Shown: piece by piece, positions 1 through 12,520 of the stretch
How the letters are laid out: every line of letters begins with the position of its first letter
Position numbering within the stretch: the stretch's first letter is position 1
Assembly: GCF_042434745.1 (NCBI RefSeq)
Contig: NZ_JBHLSS010000081.1
Strand: one strand, 5' to 3'
From: Azotobacter paspali
Lineage (GTDB): Bacteria; Pseudomonadota; Gammaproteobacteria; Pseudomonadales; Pseudomonadaceae
Length of the DNA: 64,000 nt
Notes under the pieces: model-generated
The model's input: only the letters and a program-made list of their open reading frames with translations
The model's database searches: none
What the model was told of the DNA's origin: nothing
Translations under genes and position numbers: made by a program

Positions 1-4464
<4,464 letters not shown>

Positions 4465-4479
4465 TTGATCATCCTGCTC

Positions 4480-4707
4480 TCAAAAAGATGCGCTTTCGGC
4501 GCAAGCTTTTGTTCCTTGTTCGAGCCGCTGCACACACTGCTCGCGTTCGACTGGCATGGCCCCGGCTACCGTTAGAAAGCGGGAAATGCCATTCAATTGA
4601 TATCGCCCGAGGATCGACGAACGGACCGGGAAGGCGGTCTTCGCCTCTTGCCCGACGAAATGGCCTCGGATCATCGAACATGCGATATCGACATGCTTGG
4701 CTTTCAC
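4480..4707 (-). CDS. Possible small protein of unknown function just upstream of the synthase
   Basis: A 75-codon frame on the same strand as the synthase and ending only 15 bases before its ATG. The encoded peptide contains a reasonably protein-like middle (GQEAKTAFPVRSSILGRY) and its GC content is nearer to the synthase than to the AT-rich DNA further upstream. I do not recognise a family. There is no clear Shine-Dalgarno sequence before the ATG at 4707; an internal ATG near 4674 is an alternative. It may be a real small cotranscribed gene, the remnant of a larger one, or chance. Confidence 0.3.
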   Translation of the reverse strand: MKAKHVDIACSMIRGHFVGQEAKTAFPVRSSILGRYQLNGISRFLTVAGAMPVEREQCVQRLEQGTKACAESASF

Positions 4708-4955
4708 ACTACCGGCGAAACAAAGCGTACTCGGAATTGCCGGCGATTTATTCAGACGTCACTGGGAAAGTGAATCCCGAATCAAAATCGAATTCGCACA
4801 AATCCATGAAGGCGATATGGCATCGATACTGCACTAGCACCACAAGACAGAAAAAACACTTTTTATGCATCACAAAAAACAACGAGCGAAACGGCAATTA
4901 AGATAAAACCATAAATCGCACAAGCGATCATCGCCAACAGGCAACTCGGGAGACC

Positions 4956-4971
4956 AAACCGTCTCGAAAAT
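4956..4971 (+). repeat. 16-bp direct repeat, copy 1
   Basis: The sequence AAACCGTCTCGAAAAT occurs here and again, identically and in the same orientation, at 5351-5366 inside the AT-rich gap. It could be a binding site or a trace of recombination; nothing else identifies it. Confidence 0.5.
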
Positions 4972-5350
4972 TGGAGTCGCCGCGATAGGCTATCGCCGGA
5001 CGTAAATTTTTACAAAAAAATACAAACTATTGATTTAGAAAATTTTATTAAAAAATAACACCGCCTAAAAAGAATCCATTAGATTTGCCTTGGCACGATA
5101 AACATGCCATCGAACGCTCTCTCGCACAATCTACCTACAACTGTAAAAAGTATGCAAACTTCGTTAGCACAACGAATTTCAATAGCAAAAAGCAATTTTA
5201 TGCAATGCAAAATATCACTGAAAATTCTCATCTCCAGCCTTCATGATGATTACAACTCCAATAAATCGAAGTGCGATATCAGCCTATCCACCGACCGAAA
5301 CAGAGATTGCCATGCACATCTATCGACAGGACAACTAAGACCATCTTGTA

Positions 5351-5366
5351 AAACCGTCTCGAAAAT
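5351..5366 (+). repeat. 16-bp direct repeat, copy 2
   Basis: Second exact copy of AAACCGTCTCGAAAAT, 395 bases after the first copy at 4956-4971. Confidence 0.5.
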
Positions 5367-5704
5367 CGAAAAGTTGCCATGGAAATTTACGCGAACAACG
5401 CACGGAGTTTCCCGACGAAAAATATCTAAATGCCATCGCGCTTGTTTTTCAAGAGTTTTTTCGTAAAGCCTGGAAACAGTTGCTCAATGAACCCCATGCA
5501 CTTCATGGAGGCCCGCGAGACCGGGATATTCGAAACGGCGATCGGCAGACCGATAGTCGTCCGGCTGCCGCGAAGTCTCGGAATATCTCGGATGACGGCT
5601 GTATATGTATATATGGAGGTGGATTACCGAAGCGCATCGTCTAGCGAGGGGGCGCAAACTTGGCGCAAAAGCCTACGCCAAGCCCATCCGCGTCGATCAA
5701 TGGA

Positions 5705-7945
5705 TCAACATAGACAGTCGACCGTGTAGACCCGCCCTTGCGGACCCTCTTCATGCTGCAGGCCGTGTACGTCCAGGCCGAATCCCGGAAAGCGCGCATC
5801 GAAGGCGCGGGTGGAATGCAGGTACTCGACGATCGCCCTGGTGGTCCGGGTGAAGCGCTCGCCCGGCATAATCAAGGGAATACCCGGTGGATAGGGCACC
5901 AGCATCACCGCCGCGATGCGCCCCTCGAGATGCTCGATGGGCACCGCCTCGACCTCGCCGCGCACCAGCTTGTCGTAGGCATCCGCCGGCTTGAGGGCGA
6001 TCTCCGGCAACAGGTTGTACAAGTGCTTGAGCGCCTTGGCCCGAGCACTTTGCCGGTTGAAGTCGTGCAACTGGTCGCACAAATCGCGCAGCCCCATGCC
6101 GGCATAGCGGGTACCGCCGGCCCCGGCGATGGATGGCAGCACCTGTTCCAGCGGCAGGTTGGCGTCGTAACAATGCTTGAACTCCAGCAACTCGGTCAGC
6201 AGGGTGCTCCACTTGCCCTTGGTGATGCCCATGGAGAACAGCACCAGGAAGGAATACAGGCCAGTCTTTTCCACCACCAAGCCACGCTCCCACAGGAAGC
6301 GGCCGACCACCGCCGCCGGAATGCCTTGCTCGGCGCGCCCCAGCCCCGGAGTCACCAGGGTGACTTTGATCGGATCGAGCAGCACATAATCCTCCGGCAA
6401 GGCATCGAAACCATGCCAGTCGGCCGCCGGGGTCAACAGCCAGTCGGCGGCGTTCCCCGGCCCCCCGGTCGCGCCGAGCGGCGGCTGCCAGATATCGAAC
6501 CACCAATCGTCCGCCGCCAGGCCCTGGCGTAGATTGGCCAGGGCATGGCGGAAGCTGAGCGCCTCGTCGAAGGTCTCCTGGATCAGCGAGCGGCCGGCCG
6601 GCCCCTCCATCATCGCCGAGGCGACATCCAGCGAAGCGAGGATGCCGTACTGCGGCGAGGTCGAGATGTGCATCATGAAGGCTTCGTTGAAGCGGTCGCG
6701 GTCCAGTTGCCGGCGTCCGCCGTCCTGCACGTGGATCATCGAGGCCTGGCTGAAGGCCGCCAGCAGCTTGTGGGTGGAGTGGGTACTGAACACCAGCGGA
6801 GCATCCGGCGAGCGCGTGGTGCCCATGCCGTAGCGCCCGGCATAGAACTCATGGAAGGCGGCGTAGGCGAACCAGGCCTCGTCGAAGTGCAGCACCTCGA
6901 CGCTATCGCCCAGGGTCCGCTTGATCAGCTCGGCGTTGTAGCAGAGGCCGTCGTAGGTGGAGTTGGTCACCACGGCGAGCTTCACCCGCGGCTCGCGACC
7001 GCGGGCCAGGGGGTTGGCGGCGATCTTCGCGGCGATCGACTCGCGGCTGAATTCGCTGAGCGGAATCGGCCCGATGATGCCCAGTTCGTTGCGCTCCGGC
7101 ACCAGATAGAGGGGAATCGCTCCGGTCATGACGATGGCATGGACGATCGACTTGTGGCAGTTGCGGTCGACCAGCACTAGGTCATCGCGGGCGACCATGG
7201 AATGCCAGACGATCTTGTTGGCGGTCGAGGTGCCATTGATCACGAAAAAGGTGTGATCGGCGCCGAAATTGCGGGCCGCCCTGAGCTCCGCCGCGGCCAG
7301 CGGGCCGGTGTGGTCGAGCAGCGAGCCGAGTTCCGGCACCGACACCGAGAGATCGGAGCGCAGGGTGTTCTCGCCGAAGAACTGGTGGAACGCCTGGCCC
7401 ACCGGGCTCTTGCGGTAAGCCACGCCGCCGCCGTGACCGGGCGTGTGCCAGGAGTAGTTGGACTGCAGGGTGTGCTCGACCAGTGCTCTGAAAAAGGGCG
7501 GCAGCAGCCCGGCCAGGTAGCCGCGGGCGGCGCGGGCGACTTGGCGGGCCAGGAAGGGCACGGTGTCCTCGAACAGATAGAGGATGCCGCGCAACTGGTG
7601 GAGGTTGGCCATCGCCTCGGCCGGAGCGTTCTCGATGGTGATCCGCTCGCCGAGGGCGAAGATCGGCAATTGCGGAGCACGGGCACGGGCGAGGCGGATC
7701 AGCTCGAGCATGTCCTGTAGCAGGCGCGGGTTTTCCCCCGCCCCCTCGGCGGCGACCAGGACGCAGGCCAGGCCGTGGTGGGTCGAGGCGACAATGCGTC
7801 CTTCGCTGGAACTGGCGCTGGAAAGGATACTGAAGCCGTTCTGCTCCAGTTCTCGGGCAATCGCCCGTACGCGCTCGCCGGCAACGCTGTCGGCCTTGAG
7901 GTCGCGATGGACGATGAGAATCGAAAAATCGAGATCTTTGTACAC
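5705..7945 (-). CDS. ldcA: Lysine decarboxylase LdcA (PLP-dependent Orn/Lys/Arg decarboxylase)
   Basis: 746 residues, very close in length and sequence to P. aeruginosa LdcA (about 751). The cytoplasmic enzyme decarboxylates L-lysine to cadaverine, and in P. aeruginosa it belongs to an arginine-controlled lysine catabolic route. The N-terminal receiver-like wing domain begins YKDLDFSILIVHRDLK. The PLP core carries THSTHK with the Schiff-base lysine at about residue 393 and HFDEAW upstream; the C-terminal domain ends near YTVDCLC. The start is taken as GTG at 7945, because the family N-terminus begins exactly there and GGGA lies 8 bases upstream. The frame stays open for another 239 codons upstream through dnaQ, but that extension has no family counterpart. 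No strong terminator was found downstream. Confidence 0.95.
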   Translation of the reverse strand: MYKDLDFSILIVHRDLKADSVAGERVRAIARELEQNGFSILSSASSSEGRIVASTHHGLACVLVAAEGAGENPRLLQDMLELIRLARARAPQLPIFALGERITIENAPAEAMANLHQLRGILYLFEDTVPFLARQVARAARGYLAGLLPPFFRALVEHTLQSNYSWHTPGHGGGVAYRKSPVGQAFHQFFGENTLRSDLSVSVPELGSLLDHTGPLAAAELRAARNFGADHTFFVINGTSTANKIVWHSMVARDDLVLVDRNCHKSIVHAIVMTGAIPLYLVPERNELGIIGPIPLSEFSRESIAAKIAANPLARGREPRVKLAVVTNSTYDGLCYNAELIKRTLGDSVEVLHFDEAWFAYAAFHEFYAGRYGMGTTRSPDAPLVFSTHSTHKLLAAFSQASMIHVQDGGRRQLDRDRFNEAFMMHISTSPQYGILASLDVASAMMEGPAGRSLIQETFDEALSFRHALANLRQGLAADDWWFDIWQPPLGATGGPGNAADWLLTPAADWHGFDALPEDYVLLDPIKVTLVTPGLGRAEQGIPAAVVGRFLWERGLVVEKTGLYSFLVLFSMGITKGKWSTLLTELLEFKHCYDANLPLEQVLPSIAGAGGTRYAGMGLRDLCDQLHDFNRQSARAKALKHLYNLLPEIALKPADAYDKLVRGEVEAVPIEHLEGRIAAVMLVPYPPGIPLIMPGERFTRTTRAIVEYLHSTRAFDARFPGFGLDVHGLQHEEGPQGRVYTVDCLC

Positions 7946-8001
7946 GAACCATGTCCCGAGGAGGATTTGCCTCAGGATAAGCCAAGGCGACGGCCTTCCG
8001 G

Positions 8002-8736
8002 CTATTGCTGCTGCGCCTGCTCCATCTGCAGCCACAACGCCGGAGCGCCGGCGGCCTTCTCGATCGCCGCCAGCCGCTCGGCGTGCGCGGCCAACTCCTG
8101 CTCGCCGGCGCGGATCACCCGGGTGCGCTGGCGCTCCGGCGACAACCGGCGGATCGCCGAAGCCTGGGCACGGCCCCCGTTCTCGCTCCCTTCGCCGGAC
8201 AGCGACAGGTGCGTCTGCCCACCGGTCATGGCCAGCCAGACGTCGGCGAGGATCTCGGCGTCGAGCAGCGCGCCGTGCAGGTCGCGGTTGGAGTTGTCGA
8301 CGTCGTAGCGCTTGCACAAGGCGTCGAGGCTGTTGCGCTGGCCGGGATGGCGCTCGCGGGCCATCAGCAGGGTGTCGAGCACCGTGCAATGGGCATTGAT
8401 ATCGGCACGCTCGGTCTGTCCCAGCCGGGAGAATTCGTCCTCGATAAAGCCGATATCGAACGCCGCATTGTGGATGATCAGTTGGGCGCCCTTGATGAAC
8501 TCGAAGAACTCCTCGGCGATATCGGCGAACCGCGGCTTGTCGGCGAGAAAATCGTCGGTAATGCCGTGCACCGCGACGGCGCCCTCGTCCACCGCGCGGT
8601 CCGGCTGCAGATAGACGTGAAAATGCCGCCCGGTGAGACGCCGCCCCTGCAGCTCGACACAACCGATCTCGATGATCCGGTGGCCTTCGGTCACCGGCAT
8701 GCCGGTGGTTTCGGTATCCAGTACGACGCTGCGCAT
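8002..8736 (-). CDS. dnaQ: DNA polymerase III epsilon subunit (3'-5' proofreading exonuclease)
   Basis: 244 residues, the usual length of DnaQ. It is the proofreading subunit of the replicative polymerase core, binding the alpha and theta subunits. The DEDDh exonuclease motifs are visible: DTETTG near residues 7-12 (Exo I), HNAAFDIGF near 92-100 (Exo II) and HGALLDAEIL near 154-163 (Exo III, with the catalytic His and Asp). A C-terminal alanine/glutamine-rich tail ends in EQAQQQ, consistent with the alpha-binding segment. It starts 16 bases after the rnhA stop on the same strand, the common proteobacterial arrangement, and the two are probably cotranscribed. Confidence 0.96.
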   Translation of the reverse strand: MRSVVLDTETTGMPVTEGHRIIEIGCVELQGRRLTGRHFHVYLQPDRAVDEGAVAVHGITDDFLADKPRFADIAEEFFEFIKGAQLIIHNAAFDIGFIEDEFSRLGQTERADINAHCTVLDTLLMARERHPGQRNSLDALCKRYDVDNSNRDLHGALLDAEILADVWLAMTGGQTHLSLSGEGSENGGRAQASAIRRLSPERQRTRVIRAGEQELAAHAERLAAIEKAAGAPALWLQMEQAQQQ

Positions 8737-8752
8737 ATTCTGTCGCTCTCCT

Positions 8753-9217
8753 CTAGACGCCGTGTTTCTTCTGCTTCTGCGCGCGGGCGGCGGCGACGCC
8801 GCGATTGGCCAGCAGGTCGGCGCGTTCGTTGCCGGGATGGCCGGTATGCCCGCGCACCCAGCCCCAGGTGACCCGATGGCGGCCGACCTGCTCGTCGAGC
8901 TGCTGCCAGAGATCGGCGTTTTTCACCGGCTGGCGCGCGGCGGTCTTCCAGCCGCGCTTCTTCCAGTTCGGCAACCATTCCTGGATTCCGCGCATCACAT
9001 ATTCGGAGTCGGTGGTCAGATGCACCTCGCAGGGCCGCTTGAGCTCGGCCAGCGCGCGGATGGCCGCGGTCAGTTCCATGCGATTGTTGGTGGTTTCCAC
9101 CTCGCCGCCCCAGAGTTCGCGCTCGACGCCCTGGCAGACCAGCAGCGCGCCCCATCCTCCGGGACCGGGGTTGCCCTTGCAGGCTCCATCGGTATAGATC
9201 TCGACCTTATCGCTCAC
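8753..9217 (-). CDS. rnhA: Ribonuclease HI
   Basis: 154 residues, near identical in length to E. coli RNase HI. It cleaves the RNA strand of RNA-DNA hybrids in the cytoplasm. The four catalytic acidic residues fall at the canonical positions: Asp10 (YTDGAC), Glu48 (RMELTAA), Asp70 (TTDSEY) and Asp134 (NERADLLAN). The start codon is GTG and directly abuts the TGA of the upstream methyltransferase gene (TGAGTGAGC), so translation is probably coupled. dnaQ follows. Confidence 0.97.
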   Translation of the reverse strand: MSDKVEIYTDGACKGNPGPGGWGALLVCQGVERELWGGEVETTNNRMELTAAIRALAELKRPCEVHLTTDSEYVMRGIQEWLPNWKKRGWKTAARQPVKNADLWQQLDEQVGRHRVTWGWVRGHTGHPGNERADLLANRGVAAARAQKQKKHGV

Positions 9218-9982
9218 TCAAGCCTCATGTTTCGACGACGCACGCCCGCTGACCTTGACCACCGGCAGCGGCAGCAGCTTGCCGATGGGCTCCCGGCGAG
9301 TCTGCGGCAATGGCCGCAGGCCGACCACCAGCTTGCGCACCACCAGCAGGTAGAAACCGCCGCCCGGCATCTGCCAGGACTCGCCCCAGGACTCCAGGCG
9401 CGCGGTGCGGGATTGCCAGGCGCGGGATGAAAGCGGCGGACGATAGCATCCGAAGCGACGTTTCTCCAGCGCGAAACCGAGCAACGACAGCCAGTCCCCG
9501 ACCCGGCTGGAACCGATGCAGCGGGCCTGGCGCAGCGCATCGCTGGCGAAAAGGCGGCGCAGGCCCCAGAGGCTGCGCGGATTGATGCCGACCACCAGGA
9601 GATGGCCGCCGGGGCGGACGCTGCGCGCCGCCTCGCGCAGCAACGCGTGGGGCGACAGGCTGAAGTCCAGGGCGTGCTGCAGCACCACCACGTCGGCGGC
9701 ATGTTCGGCTATCGGCCAGGCCTGCTCCTCGCAGAGGATCTGCACGCCCGGCAGGGGCGCGCCCAGGCGCACGCAGCAACGGATCTGCGCCGTCCCCTCG
9801 AAGTCGCCCGGCGGACCGTAATGCACCAGATAACCGCCGAAGAAGCGCGCCAGCTCCTCCTTGAGCAGGCGTCGCTCCTCCTGCAGCATCTGCTGCCCCA
9901 GGGGCGTGGCGAACCATTCCCGGGCGTCACGCACCAGTGACAGCCAGCGGGGATCGGCGTTGGCGAAGGGTCGGTCGCTCAT
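9218..9982 (-). CDS. Class I SAM-dependent methyltransferase, PA1814-like
   Basis: 254 residues, first gene of the methyltransferase-rnhA-dnaQ group. The fold is suggested by a Methyltransf_11-like core: CEEQAWPIAEHAADVVVLQHALDF in the middle (acidic end of strand 4) and VRPGGHLLVVGINPRSLWGLRRLF after it, which is the typical post-I/II pattern. The substrate is unknown. The gene sits in the same place in P. aeruginosa, upstream of rnhA. It ends TGA immediately before the rnhA GTG. It is divergent from gloB, with promoter-like sequence at 10028-10056. Confidence 0.85.
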   Translation of the reverse strand: MSDRPFANADPRWLSLVRDAREWFATPLGQQMLQEERRLLKEELARFFGGYLVHYGPPGDFEGTAQIRCCVRLGAPLPGVQILCEEQAWPIAEHAADVVVLQHALDFSLSPHALLREAARSVRPGGHLLVVGINPRSLWGLRRLFASDALRQARCIGSSRVGDWLSLLGFALEKRRFGCYRPPLSSRAWQSRTARLESWGESWQMPGGGFYLLVVRKLVVGLRPLPQTRREPIGKLLPLPVVKVSGRASSKHEA

Positions 9983-10027
9983 GAAAACTCCCTGCGTGCA
10001 AACGCTCGGTCTAAGATGGAACGAATC

Positions 10028-10056
10028 CTTTTAAGTTTAGCGGTCGCCAGCGTCAA
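10028..10056 (-). promoter_or_regulatory. Predicted sigma70 promoter for the methyltransferase-rnhA-dnaQ genes
   Basis: Read on the minus strand: TTGACG at 10056-10051, a 17-base spacer and TAAAAG at 10033-10028 (5/6 and 4/6 consensus matches). The predicted start would leave a leader of about 40 nt before the ATG at 9982. Inferred by eye only. Confidence 0.4.
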
Positions 10057-10160
10057 CACACCCCGTTGCCGCGAGCCCTTCAACCTCGATGGACAGACCC
10101 GACAGGAGAATGCGGAACCGCCCAGCAAGACCGCGATGCCAGGGCGCCCGCGAAAACGGC

Positions 10161-10937
10161 ATGGTACGGATAGATGCTCTCCCCGCCTTCCAGGACAACT
10201 ACATATGGCTGCTGCAAGATCCCACCACCCGGCGCATCGCCGTGGTCGACCCCGGCGATGCGACGCCGGTGCTCGTCTGGCTGGAAGCGAATCCCGGCTG
10301 GCAGCTCGCCGATATCCTCATCACCCACCATCACGCTGACCACATCGGCGGCGCGGAAACCCTCAAGCGAACGACCGGGGCCCAAGTGCTGGGTCCCGAC
10401 GACGAGCGCATCCCGGCACGGGATGTGACGCTGCACGACGGCGAAAGCATCGAGGTCCTCGGCTGCGCCTTCAGGATTCTCGAAGTGCCCGGCCACACCC
10501 GCAGCCACATCGCCTATTTCCATGCCGCCGCACAACCCTGGCTGTTCTGCGGCGACACCCTGTTTGCCGCCGGCTGCGGGCGTCTCTTCGAGGGCACGCC
10601 GGGCCAGATGCGCCGATCGCTGGAGCGGCTGGCCGGGTTGCCCGGAACGACCCTGGTCTACTGCAGCCACGAATACACCCTGAGCAACCTGCGTTTCGCC
10701 CAGGTGGTGGAACCGGACAATCCCGCCATCGCCCGGCGCCTAGCCGAGGTGACCGCTTGGCGAAACGCAGGAAGCGGCAGCCTGCCGTCGGAACTAGCCC
10801 TGGAACGGAAAACCAACCCTTTCCTGCGTACCGGCGAAACATCCGTCAAGGAAAGAGTGGCCCGCCGCTGTGGTCAGTCATTGCTTGACCCAGATCAAGT
10901 TTTCGCGGAGTTGCGGGCATGGAAGGACAATTTCTAG
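10161..10937 (+). CDS. gloB: Hydroxyacylglutathione hydrolase (glyoxalase II)
   Basis: 258 residues, the same length as the pseudomonad enzyme. It hydrolyses S-lactoylglutathione to lactate and glutathione in methylglyoxal detoxification, in the cytoplasm. The metallo-beta-lactamase metal site THHHADHIGG lies near residues 54-63. Further metal ligands are in EVPGHTRSHIAY and FCGDTLFAAGCGR, and the YCSHEYT motif that binds substrate is present. The start is placed at MVRIDALPAFQDNY; the frame is open 24 codons further upstream but that part is not family-like. mltD follows after 98 bases. Confidence 0.96.
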   Translation: MVRIDALPAFQDNYIWLLQDPTTRRIAVVDPGDATPVLVWLEANPGWQLADILITHHHADHIGGAETLKRTTGAQVLGPDDERIPARDVTLHDGESIEVLGCAFRILEVPGHTRSHIAYFHAAAQPWLFCGDTLFAAGCGRLFEGTPGQMRRSLERLAGLPGTTLVYCSHEYTLSNLRFAQVVEPDNPAIARRLAEVTAWRNAGSGSLPSELALERKTNPFLRTGETSVKERVARRCGQSLLDPDQVFAELRAWKDNF

Positions 10938-10970
10938 ACAACTACCAACAGTTTACGGACTCCCGACGGG

Positions 10971-11000
10971 TTGACCCTGCTTCGGGACGCTTTCTAGAAT
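10971..11000 (+). promoter_or_regulatory. Predicted sigma70 promoter for mltD
   Basis: TTGACC at 10971-10976, an 18-base spacer and TAGAAT at 10995-11000. The start point would be near 11007, about 29 bases before the chosen mltD ATG. This placement also argues against the longer mltD frame that overlaps gloB. Confidence 0.5.
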
Positions 11001-11035
11001 CGGCCCACTTTTTTGCCCGGACTGTCCGCTCGCCC

Positions 11036-12376
11036 ATGTCAAAGTCACTTTTAGGAGGCGTTGTCCCAGGTGTTCTGGCGAGGCGTAGCCCGCTCCTCGT
11101 CGCCCTCCTGGCCACCGCACTGGCAGGCTGCCAAAGTACCAATCAGCGACCCGATGACGAATATTCGCGCCTGGTCGCAAAGCCCAAGCGCGAAACACTG
11201 TGGCTGAAACGGGCCGCCACCGATCAGCCTCAGGACATCTGGGTACGCATGCGCGAAGGTTTCGCGCTGCAGGACGAGATAGATGTCAACCCGCGCATCG
11301 AGCGCCAACGCCTGTGGTTCGTCAGCAACCCGTTGCACATCGACAAGGTCAGCGAGCGCGGCGCCCTCTACATACATTACATCGTCGAGCGCCTGGAAGA
11401 ACGTGGCATGCCGCTGGAACTGGCCTTGCTGCCGGTCATCGAGAGTGCTTACAACCCGCTCGCCTATTCCCGCGCCCATGCGGTGGGCCTCTGGCAGTTC
11501 ATTCCCTCCACCGGTCGCGACTACAACCTGCATCAGACCCAGTGGTACGACGGTCGTCGCGACATCACCGCCTCCACCCAGGCGGCGATCGAGTACCTCT
11601 CCAAGCTTCACGACATGTTCAACGGCGATTGGCTGCTCGCCCTGGCCTCCTACAACGCCGGCGAGGGCACGGTCAGCCGGGCCATCGAGCGCAACCGCCG
11701 GCTCGGCCTGCCCACCGACTACTGGAACTTGCCGCTGCCCAAGGAAACCCAGGACTACGTGCCCAAGCTGTTGGCCCTGTCCCAGGTGATCATGACTCCC
11801 GAAGCCTATGGCATCAGCCTGAGCCCGATCGCCAACGAGCCCTATTTCGATCGGGTGGAGATCGGCGGCAGCATGGAGCTGTCGCGCCTCGCCGAGATGG
11901 CCGGCATAGACAAGGGCGAACTGCTGCGGCTGAACCCGGCCTACAAGCGCGGCATCACCCTGGACGGCCCCCAGTACCTGCTAGTGCCGACCGAAAGCGC
12001 CGAACGGCTGCAGCTCAGCCTGGGACGCACGCCCGAGCAACTGGCCGAATGGCGGAAACAGCGCCTGGCCGCCATCAACAGCGGCGTCCGCCCGAGAAGG
12101 CCGGAACTGCATCGGACCTTCAGCCTGCAGCAGGCCACCACGCCGCCCAGCGCCGCACGGCTACTGGCCCTGGAGGAAGAGCGGCCGCCGCGGCGGACAT
12201 CCGTCGCCAGCAAGAAGCGCAAGGCGGTGACCTACTACAAGGTGCGCAAGGGGGATTCGCTCCACCGCATCGCCCAGCGCTTCCAGGTGGACACCAAGAC
12301 ATTGCAGCGCTGGAATTCCCTGAGCGGCCGGACCATCCGCCCGGGGCAGACCCTGACCCTCTTCTTGGCGAACTGA
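11036..12376 (+). CDS. mltD: Membrane-bound lytic murein transglycosylase D (lipoprotein)
   Basis: 446 residues from the chosen ATG. It cleaves glycan strands of peptidoglycan, forming 1,6-anhydromuramic ends, at the periplasmic face of the outer membrane. A lipoprotein signal peptide ends in the lipobox LAGC, with Cys32 as the acylated residue. The SLT domain contains the catalytic glutamate Glu136 in PVIESAYNP, followed by AVGLWQFIPSTG and ALASYNAGEGTV. One C-terminal LysM peptidoglycan-binding domain (about residues 398-446, YYKVRKGDSLHRIA) is seen; many MltD proteins have two or more and are longer (about 530 residues in P. aeruginosa from memory). The frame is open upstream to 10919 inside gloB, but the signal peptide and promoter favour 11036. 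Confidence 0.93.
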   Translation: MSKSLLGGVVPGVLARRSPLLVALLATALAGCQSTNQRPDDEYSRLVAKPKRETLWLKRAATDQPQDIWVRMREGFALQDEIDVNPRIERQRLWFVSNPLHIDKVSERGALYIHYIVERLEERGMPLELALLPVIESAYNPLAYSRAHAVGLWQFIPSTGRDYNLHQTQWYDGRRDITASTQAAIEYLSKLHDMFNGDWLLALASYNAGEGTVSRAIERNRRLGLPTDYWNLPLPKETQDYVPKLLALSQVIMTPEAYGISLSPIANEPYFDRVEIGGSMELSRLAEMAGIDKGELLRLNPAYKRGITLDGPQYLLVPTESAERLQLSLGRTPEQLAEWRKQRLAAINSGVRPRRPELHRTFSLQQATTPPSAARLLALEEERPPRRTSVASKKRKAVTYYKVRKGDSLHRIAQRFQVDTKTLQRWNSLSGRTIRPGQTLTLFLAN

Positions 12377-12520
12377 CCGCGGCCGGCGATGTCCGATCCC
12401 GAGTTCCGCGAAAGTTCGCCGTCTTCCGCCCCCGTCCGACACGATGAGGGGCCGGGAGCGCAAGCTTTTTCCAAGGCTGACAAGCTGTTACTGTAGCGGC
12501 CCGAATGTCCAGAAGTCGCC

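Larger units (their letters stand above)
4708..5704. other. AT-rich, apparently gene-free region between the synthase and ldcA
   Basis: About 1 kb with markedly lower GC than both flanks, most extreme around 4840-5480, where runs of A and T are common. Short open frames exist (for example 5104-5466 plus and 5430-5729 plus), but none has recognisable protein sequence, pseudomonad-like codon use or a good ribosome binding site. It probably holds the promoter region for the leftward synthase and the end of the leftward ldcA transcript. The composition suggests DNA of foreign origin or a silenced regulatory region. Confidence 0.6.

Noticed and set aside
5091..5107. Perfect TGGCACG resembling a sigma54 -24 box
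   Set aside because: The following GC is 12 rather than 10 bases from the GG, which sigma54 promoters do not tolerate.
5104..5466. 120-codon plus-strand frame in the AT-rich gap
   Set aside because: No ribosome binding site, no family resemblance, and AT-rich codons; best explained by chance in low-GC DNA.
5705..8662. One 985-codon frame that would join ldcA to sequence antisense or out of frame with dnaQ
   Set aside because: The lysine decarboxylase family N-terminus begins exactly at the GTG at 7945; the upstream extension is arginine-rich shadow translation of dnaQ.
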